Shown: positions 14,501-18,124 of the stretch, in pieces
Layout of the letters: every line of letters begins with the position of its first letter
Numbering within the stretch: position 1 is the stretch's first letter
DNA from: an uncultured Micromonospora sp.
GTDB lineage: Bacteria > Actinomycetota > Actinomycetes > Mycobacteriales > Micromonosporaceae
NCBI GenBank assembly: GCA_937951935.1
Contig: CALGAM010000088.1
Coordinates: forward strand, 1 to 18,124
Length of the DNA stretch: 18,124 nucleotides
Direction: 5' to 3'
Translations under genes and position numbers: made by a program
The notes under the pieces: model-generated
The model's input: the letters and a program-made list of their open reading frames with translations, nothing else
What the model was told of the DNA's origin: nothing
Databases searched by the model: none

Positions 14501-15517
14501 GCTGGCACCGTTCAGGTCGCCGCCGTCGAGGATGATGACGACGTGCGGGCCGTCGGTCGCCGGGCCGGACAGACTGAACCGGGACCGGTTGCCGACCACG
14601 TCGTCGATGAGTTTCTCCAGCTCCACCCCGGAACTGGCGACGAGACGGACCGGACCGAGCGCGTCGACCTCGGTGGGGTGGTGGGCATGTGGCAGCCACT
14701 TGACCCACTCCCAGCGGGCGCGTCGCTCCGGGCCGGCGCAGACCGCGATCAGCAGTTCCTCGGGAGCGTGGAAGACCGACAGTTGGGCGAGCATCGCGCG
14801 GACCAGCGCCTGGGCGTCGCCGCCGGCCGGGTCACCGGACTGGTCGCGACCGCCCGGGGCGGTGCGGATGAAGACCCGGGCGAAGCCGCGCATGGAGAGC
14901 GCCACCGGCAGGTCCGGCACCACCGAGTACGCGTCGAGGAACCGGCGCAGCGCGCCGGCGGTCATCGGCTCCAGGTCCTCCAGCGGCCGGGTCACCGGGG
15001 GCACCAGCGGGGTGGCGAGGGTCTGCGGGCCCACCGCGACGCGGACCACGCCGAAGTCGCCGTCGCCGGGCCGGCGTTCCCAGACCCGGTAACTGCCCAC
15101 GGTGGACCAGAGCTGGGCCGGGTCGGGGTGCCGGTAGAACAGGCCCTCGCGCTGCTTGGCGGCGGTCTCCCGGACCCGGCGGCGCAGGGTCGCCAGGTGC
15201 CGCAGGTACTCGCGGCGGGCCGCCATCATCTCCGACTTCTTCGGCGAGCCCGCGGCGCTGCCCCACGACGACGCCACCATGGCGAGTGTGGAGATGCCGA
15301 ACATCGCGCCGACGACGTACGAGTAGGTGCCGCCGCCGCGGCCGAACATCATCGCCATCGCGACGGAGCCGCCGAGCATCGGCAGCACCATCATCATCTG
15401 CTGCCAGCGGCCGCCGGTGGTCTGGGGGATCTCCGGCGGGGCCTCCACCACCAGTTCGCCCGTCGGGATCTCCGGAGCGGGACGCCGCGGAGGGCGCTTG
15501 ATGACGACCGTGGTCAT
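11543..15517 (-). CDS. eccC: Type VII secretion ATPase EccC (FtsK/SpoIIIE type, EccCab fusion)
   Basis: 1324 residues from ATG 15517, with GGAGG 6 bases upstream. It is the motor of the ESX inner-membrane complex and engages WXG100 substrates. Two membrane segments lie at about 40-58 and 64-86, followed by a DUF-like stalk region (about 100-430). Three ATPase modules follow. Module 1 has P-loop GATGSGKS (489-496) and Walker B LLIICDEF (597-604) with Glu603. Module 2 has P-loop GGPQSGKS (842-849) and VFLVVDGW (950-957), lacking the Walker-B Glu. Module 3 has P-loop GDAECGKS (1123-1130) and FVLVDDYD (1216-1223), also lacking it. This matches family knowledge that only module 1 is a competent ATPase. 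EccCa and EccCb are one chain here, unlike mycobacterial ESX-1. It is divergent from eccD, upstream of mycP, and may be coupled to a 40-codon ORF whose stop overlaps its start (ATGA). Confidence 0.97.
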   Translation of the reverse strand: MTTVVIKRPPRRPAPEIPTGELVVEAPPEIPQTTGGRWQQMMMVLPMLGGSVAMAMMFGRGGGTYSYVVGAMFGISTLAMVASSWGSAAGSPKKSEMMAARREYLRHLATLRRRVRETAAKQREGLFYRHPDPAQLWSTVGSYRVWERRPGDGDFGVVRVAVGPQTLATPLVPPVTRPLEDLEPMTAGALRRFLDAYSVVPDLPVALSMRGFARVFIRTAPGGRDQSGDPAGGDAQALVRAMLAQLSVFHAPEELLIAVCAGPERRARWEWVKWLPHAHHPTEVDALGPVRLVASSGVELEKLIDDVVGNRSRFSLSGPATDGPHVVIILDGGDLNGASYLGGDSGIDAVTIIDLDSPPPRLLDRTMLVLEIADGRLYTYSMDGQAEVGIPDRLSVEEAEAVARRLAPLRLAAASKASSDAPLTTEMTLGDLLGIGDPETFSVAQAWAPRPNRDKLRVPIGIGADGGAIELDLKESSLDGMGPHGLLIGATGSGKSELLRTLVLGLATTHSSEVLNFVLVDFKGGATFASLDRLPHTAAVITNLADELPLVDRMVDAISGELNRRQELLRKAGNYPNIIEYEQARAGGAALAPLPSLLIICDEFSELLTAKPDFIDLFVQIGRVGRSLGVHLLLASQRLEEGRLRGLDTHLSYRIGLRTFSALESRAVLGVPDAYELPRAPGHGYLKYGTEPLQRFKAAYVSGPYRKASGSGPGAQGHTGPKLLPYSTHYVPVPKPVVPEKPQPAKEDPTAPTLLDVIVNRLVGQGPPAHQVWLPPLSQAPALDEILGSVVTDPARGLTFSNPELHGALQVPVALVDKPFEQRRDLLWLSLEGSAGHVAVVGGPQSGKSTLLRTLICGLALTHTPAEVQIYCLDFGGGSLGTLRDLPHVGGVAGRMDSAAVRRTVGEMTTLLATREQRFAELGIESMAAYRKRRASAGGVGVGADPFGDVFLVVDGWPTLRGEYEDLEGPITDLATRGLSYGLHVVATAPRWMDFRPAIRDLFGSRLELRLGDPTDSMIGRKAAANVPQVPGRGITAEQLHFLTALPELSSLGGQTPALVKAVASNWSGARAPRVRLLPPVLNYSDLDMSGTSGLRIPIGIAETDLQPVVVDFATEPHFLLFGDAECGKSSFLRALATSITNRFAPEQVRVILVDYRRSLLGAIQTDHLIGYGTAAAGTAELIESVAGYMQRRLPGPDVTPQQLRDRSWWQGPELFVLVDDYDLVATGPNNPLLPLAEYLPQARDVGLHLVITRRSGGASRALYEPIIQRLRELDSPGLVMSGNKDEGALIQGVRPSPMPPGRGRLVTRKEGVRLVQLAYLPPT

Positions 15518-15636
15518 CGCGCACCTCCGCCGAGCCGACCTGCGGTGTCGTGCCGTGACCGATCGCGCGTCCGGGGCACCGTGCCGCGCCGTCGGGCGCG
15601 TACGGCGTCACCCGGCCGCGGGCTCCCCGTGTCCAT
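15514..15636 (-). CDS. Possible 40-residue Arg-rich small ORF coupled to eccC
   Basis: On the minus strand ATG 15636 is preceded by GGGGAGG with 5-base spacing and opens 40 codons ending in TGA 15514-15516, which overlaps the eccC start as ATGA. The peptide starts MDTGSPRPGDAVRARRRG and contains 11 Arg, no aromatic residue and no hydrophobic stretch. For the ORF: the strong ribosome binding site and the exact coupling geometry. Against it: third-position G/C is only about three quarters, lower than in neighbouring genes, and the composition looks like translated non-coding GC-rich DNA. It may be a real small protein, a leader whose translation feeds eccC, or chance. Family unknown. Confidence 0.33.
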   Translation of the reverse strand: MDTGSPRPGDAVRARRRGTVPRTRDRSRHDTAGRLGGGAR

Positions 15637-15722
15637 GTGAGACCTCCCCTGGGCCCGCGCCGATGGAGTCGACGTTCCGGTGCGGGCGGGCGAAGCGACG
15701 GTGTTTCGTCGCGGATGTCCTC

Positions 15723-15746
15723 GTGCTCGGTCGGACGAGCGAGCAC
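15723..15746. promoter_or_regulatory. Dyad GTGCTCG-N10-CGAGCAC upstream of eccD, candidate operator
   Basis: Perfect 7-bp arms lie at 15723-15729 and 15740-15746. The dyad ends 9 bases before the eccD -10 candidate and covers where a -35 would be (15733-15738). A second small dyad GCGACG-N6-CGTCGC is at 15695-15712. A dimeric regulator binding here could control eccD and perhaps the divergent eccC unit. The regulator is not identifiable from the window. Confidence 0.35.
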
Positions 15747-15755
15747 CATCCTAGG

Positions 15756-15761
15756 TAAAGT
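15756..15761 (+). promoter_or_regulatory. Candidate -10 of eccD (TAAAGT)
   Basis: TAAAGT at 15756-15761 (TAGGTA at 15752 is an overlapping alternative) would give a leader of about 40 bases with the Shine-Dalgarno GGAGG at 15798-15802, 7 bases before ATG 15810. Confidence 0.4.
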
Positions 15762-15809
15762 GCGGTCGTCCGCGCAGCCATGGGTTGCCCCCTCTATGGA
15801 GGACTGTCG

Positions 15810-17240
15810 ATGAGTACCGGGCTCGCCCGCGTCACGATCAGCGCACCGCAACGACGGGTCGACGTCGCGTTGCCCGAACATCTGCCGCTGGCAGAGCTGC
15901 TGCCCGAGGTGCTCCGGCACGCGGGGGAGGGCCTCGCCGACGACGGCGAGAAACACGGTGGCTGGCTGCTGCGCCGGACCGACGGCGAGCCGCTCTCCCC
16001 GGGCAAGGCCCTGCTGCCGCAGGGGGTGCGCGACGGCGACATCCTGCACCTCGTGCCGGCCCGTGCACAGTGGCCGGAACTGGAGTACGACGACGTCGTC
16101 GAGGCGATCGCCGACGGCGCACGACGCCGGGGCAGTGCCTGGGCGGGCCGGAACACCCGGATCGCCACCCTGAGCGCCGCGGGCGGCCTGCTCGCCGTCG
16201 GGCTGTTCACCGTGATCGCCGGCGCTCCCGGGTGGGAGCTCGGCGCCTTCGTGGCGCTCGGCGCCGCCGTCCTGCTCATGCTCGGCGCGGTGATCGCCTC
16301 GCGGGCGTACGGCGACGCGGTCGCCGGCGGCGCCCTCGGCGCGTACGCGATGCCCTTCGCCTTCTTCGGCGGCGCCCTGCTGGTCACCTCCGGCGACCCG
16401 GTCGGTGTCCTCGCACCGCTGCGCTGGCTCGGTGCCCCGGAGGCGCTGGCCGGCTCGGTGGCCCTGCTGCTGAGCGCCGTGCTGGGGATGGTCGGGGTGG
16501 CGTCCGGCCTACGGGTCTTCGCCGCCGGTGTCTCGGTCGGCCTGCTCGGCGCGCTGACCGCGCTGCTCGGCTTCGTGCTTCCGGCCGGGGGTGCGGCCGC
16601 GATCCTGATGGCGGCGCTCGTCTGCGCCATCGGCCTGCTGCCGCTGCTGGCGATCCGGTTCGGCAAGCTGCCGATGCCGCCGATCACGCTTCCGACCGGC
16701 GCGGAGGCCGCCGAGGGGTTCCGGGCGGCCAGTCCTGGCAACCAGAGCGGGGTGAGGGAACGGCCCGACCGGGCGCGGGTCTTCGCGGCGGTCGCCCGGA
16801 CCGAGGAGATGCTCACCGGCATGCTGGTCGGGCACGCGGTACTGGCGGTGACGGCCGCGTTGCTGCTGGTCGTCTCGGGCGGCTTCGCCGGCCGCCTGAT
16901 GGTCGCGGTCTCCGCCGTCGCCCTCCTGCTGCGCTCCCGGCTCTTCGTCACGATCCGGCAGCGGGTCCCGCTGGTGGTCGCCGGGGTGGTCTCCGCGGTG
17001 GTGCTCGGGATCGCGCTGCTGCTGCGGCTCGACGAGACCGGCCTGCTCCTGCTCGCCGCCGGAGGTCTGGTCGCGGCGCTGGTCGTGGTCGCGGCCGGGG
17101 CGACGTACTCGAAGCGGGAGCCGGGGCCGTACCTGGGACGGGCCGCCGACATCCTCGACACCCTGATGGTGGTCGCGGTGGTGCCGGTCGCCTGCGCGGT
17201 ACTGGGTCTGTACGGCCGGGCCCGCGGCCTGGTCGGCTGA
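15810..17240 (+). CDS. eccD: Type VII secretion integral membrane protein EccD
   Basis: 476 residues from ATG 15810, chosen over the in-frame ATG 15780 because GGAGG lies 7 bases before it. Residues 1-85 form a ubiquitin-like YukD-type cytoplasmic domain ending in GDILHLVPA (76-84). After a linker, eleven hydrophobic segments span about 118-137, 143-163, 170-192, 212-231, 234-256, 260-282, 335-355, 358-377, 386-405, 409-430 and 448-468. The C-terminal stretch YLGRAADILDTLMVVAVVPV (441-460) is characteristic of the family. EccD forms the membrane vestibule of the ESX complex next to EccB, EccC and EccE. It is divergent from eccC over a 292-bp region and ends against a strong bidirectional hairpin shared with convergent ppa. 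Confidence 0.95.
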   Translation: MSTGLARVTISAPQRRVDVALPEHLPLAELLPEVLRHAGEGLADDGEKHGGWLLRRTDGEPLSPGKALLPQGVRDGDILHLVPARAQWPELEYDDVVEAIADGARRRGSAWAGRNTRIATLSAAGGLLAVGLFTVIAGAPGWELGAFVALGAAVLLMLGAVIASRAYGDAVAGGALGAYAMPFAFFGGALLVTSGDPVGVLAPLRWLGAPEALAGSVALLLSAVLGMVGVASGLRVFAAGVSVGLLGALTALLGFVLPAGGAAAILMAALVCAIGLLPLLAIRFGKLPMPPITLPTGAEAAEGFRAASPGNQSGVRERPDRARVFAAVARTEEMLTGMLVGHAVLAVTAALLLVVSGGFAGRLMVAVSAVALLLRSRLFVTIRQRVPLVVAGVVSAVVLGIALLLRLDETGLLLLAAGGLVAALVVVAAGATYSKREPGPYLGRAADILDTLMVVAVVPVACAVLGLYGRARGLVG

Positions 17241-17282
17241 CGCGGCCAGCCGTTCGTACCGCTCGCGGCCAGGGACGAAACC

Positions 17283-17312
17283 GGCCGGCGCACCCTCTCG
17301 GGTGTGCCGGCC
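17283..17312. terminator. Strong bidirectional terminator between eccD and ppa
   Basis: GGCCGGCGCACCC (17283-17295) and GGGTGTGCCGGCC (17300-17312) form a 13-bp stem with one G-U wobble and a 4-base TCTC loop. On the minus strand it is followed by a short T-run (TTT), so it can end ppa as well as eccD transcripts. It lies 42 bases after the eccD stop and 19 bases beyond the ppa stop. Confidence 0.75.
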
Positions 17313-17331
17313 GTTCGGGCGTCCTGTTGGC

Positions 17332-17838
17332 TCAGTGTGCCGTCTTGCCCCGTTCGAGACTCTCCTGGTACCGGCGGAACGAGGTGCGGATCTCCGCCTC
17401 GGCCTCGACGCGTCCCACCCAGGTGGCACCCTCGACCGACTTGCCCGGCTCAAGATCCTTGTACACCTCGAAGAAGTGCTGGATTTCCAGCCGGTCGAAC
17501 TCGCCGAGGTGGTGGATGTCCCGGAGGTGCTCCTGACGCGGGTCCTCGTACGGCACGCAGAGGACCTTGTCGTCACCGCCCTTCTCGTCCTTCATCCGGA
17601 ACATGCCGATGGTCCGGCAGCGGATGAGGCAGCCTGGAAACGTGGGTTCGGGGACCAGCACCAGAGCGTCGAGAGGATCACCGTCCTCGCCCAGCGTGCC
17701 CTCGATGAAGCCGTAGTCCGCGGGGTACTGCGTCGAGGTGAAGAGCGTTCGGTCCAGCCGGATTCGGCCGGTCGCGTGGTCGACCTCGTACTTGTTGCGG
17801 TGACCCTTGGGGATCTCAACCGTGACGTCGAAATCCAT
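17332..17838 (-). CDS. ppa: Inorganic pyrophosphatase (family I)
   Basis: 168 residues from ATG 17838, with GGGAG 8 bases upstream; an in-frame start 51 bases earlier is unlikely because the homologous sequence begins at MDFDVTVEIPKG. It hydrolyses PPi to two phosphates in the cytoplasm and drives biosynthetic reactions. The family-I signature DGDPLDA (52-58) carries metal-binding Asp52 and Asp57. Further active-site residues are in EIPKGHRNKYE (8-18), TQYPADYGFI (36-45) and the Lys/Asp region around 84-91. Length and composition are those of actinobacterial Ppa. Divergent from a probable D-alanyl-D-alanine carboxypeptidase gene, as ppa (Rv3628) is in M. tuberculosis. Confidence 0.97.
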   Translation of the reverse strand: MDFDVTVEIPKGHRNKYEVDHATGRIRLDRTLFTSTQYPADYGFIEGTLGEDGDPLDALVLVPEPTFPGCLIRCRTIGMFRMKDEKGGDDKVLCVPYEDPRQEHLRDIHHLGEFDRLEIQHFFEVYKDLEPGKSVEGATWVGRVEAEAEIRTSFRRYQESLERGKTAH

Positions 17839-17956
17839 CTCGCACGCTCCCTCGTTTGCCGGCGCTGGCCAACGGAACCACAACGGCACTCACCGGCGCG
17901 GGTGATCTGGCGAATTCGCCGTCCGCGGCGGCGGCCGTGCGGTGTTCGGACCAAAG

Positions 17957-17990
17957 TAGTGTCACCTAGTCGTGTCACGACGGGGAGGAG
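17957..17990 (+). promoter_or_regulatory. Promoter region with 13-bp-period GTGTCAC direct repeat and Shine-Dalgarno sequence
   Basis: TAGTGT at 17957-17962 fits a -10. GTGTCAC occurs at 17959-17965 and again at 17972-17978, a 13-bp period that could bind a response regulator. GGAGGAG at 17984-17990 is a strong Shine-Dalgarno sequence 6 bases before GTG 17997. The rest of the 17839-17996 divergent gap shows no gene. Confidence 0.35.
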
Positions 17991-17996
17991 GGGCCG

Positions 17997-18124
17997 GTGG
18001 GGAGTGAAGATTCACACTCGGGCATGACTGACGACGATCCGGCGAAGCCGCCGGCGCGGGATCGTGCGGTGACCTCCGAAGCTGACGATTCACAAACCCA
18101 ACCGGCGGCCACCTCGGATGCCGA
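17997..18124 (+). CDS. Start of a gene cut by the window end, possibly D-alanyl-D-alanine carboxypeptidase
   Basis: GTG 17997 opens a frame that stays open to the last base (42 codons visible); in-frame ATG 18024 is the alternative. GTG is preferred because GGAGGAG lies 6 bases upstream, whereas ATG 18024 has no Shine-Dalgarno sequence. The visible part is hydrophilic and acidic (MTDDDPAKPP, TSEADDSQTQ) and looks like an unstructured cytoplasmic N-terminus before a later membrane anchor. Identity is inferred only from its position divergent from ppa, where actinobacteria such as M. tuberculosis carry a DacB-type carboxypeptidase (Rv3627c). Nothing catalytic is inside the window. Confidence 0.5.
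   Translation, partial: MGSEDSHSGMTDDDPAKPPARDRAVTSEADDSQTQPAATSDA

Noticed and set aside
18003..18014. Palindrome GTGAAGATTCAC as a Crp or ARG-box operator
   Set aside because: The spacing is wrong for Crp (4 instead of 6 between GTGA and TCAC), it is not a good ARG box, and it lies inside the coding start of the last gene.
1..18124. CRISPR array, insertion sequence, prophage, tRNA or rRNA
   Set aside because: No regularly spaced repeats, transposase or integrase motifs, terminal inverted repeats or RNA-gene sequences were seen on either strand.

Overview
The window is high-GC actinobacterial DNA with strong third-position G/C bias. GTG starts are frequent, overlapping GTGA/ATGA stop-starts are common, and TAnnnT hexamers sit a few bases before several start codons. 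Gene content and order point to Micromonosporaceae or a close relative: a crp/nth/thioredoxin-like/NUDIX/MarP block that also occurs in mycobacteria, type VII (ESX) genes, and ppa divergent from a probable D,D-carboxypeptidase gene. I see no insertion sequence, phage gene, tRNA, rRNA or CRISPR array. This looks like core chromosome rather than a mobile island.

Left part (1-2909, + strand): the 3' end of a proline/valine/glycine-rich single-pass membrane protein, then a two-gene unit with an ATGA overlap. This unit encodes a family-3 amino-acid-binding lipoprotein (GlnH-like) and a multi-pass membrane protein with an extracytoplasmic tail (GlnX-like). No ABC permease or ATPase is present, which fits a GlnH-GlnX amino-acid sensing pair better than an importer.

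Middle-left (2910-4091): a gene-poor stretch that is not empty. It has a good-looking -35/-10 promoter, a previously easy-to-miss 32-codon ORF encoding an extremely acidic coiled-coil peptide (16 of 32 residues are D/E, none K/R), and overlapping strong hairpins. The Crp-family regulator gene converges on it from the other side.

Middle (4348-10022, + strand): adenosylcobinamide amidohydrolase (CbiZ), a membrane-anchored CapA-family protein, then the translationally coupled run nth - TlpA-like lipoprotein - CoA-pyrophosphatase-type NUDIX, then the membrane serine protease MarP with its own likely leaderless promoter. Together these suggest DNA repair, extracytoplasmic redox, CoA/nucleotide clean-up and envelope stress/acid resistance.

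Right part (10087-17240): a compact type VII secretion locus. EccD (+) is divergent from a possible 40-codon Arg-rich ORF, EccC (one 1324-residue three-ATPase chain) and the mycosin protease MycP (all -). EccB, EccE and WXG100 substrates are not in the window. The eccD/eccC divergent region holds a dyad placed over the expected -35 of eccD.

Right end (17332-18124): inorganic pyrophosphatase (-), separated from eccD by a strong bidirectional hairpin, and divergent from the start of a gene that runs off the window, by context a D-alanyl-D-alanine carboxypeptidase.
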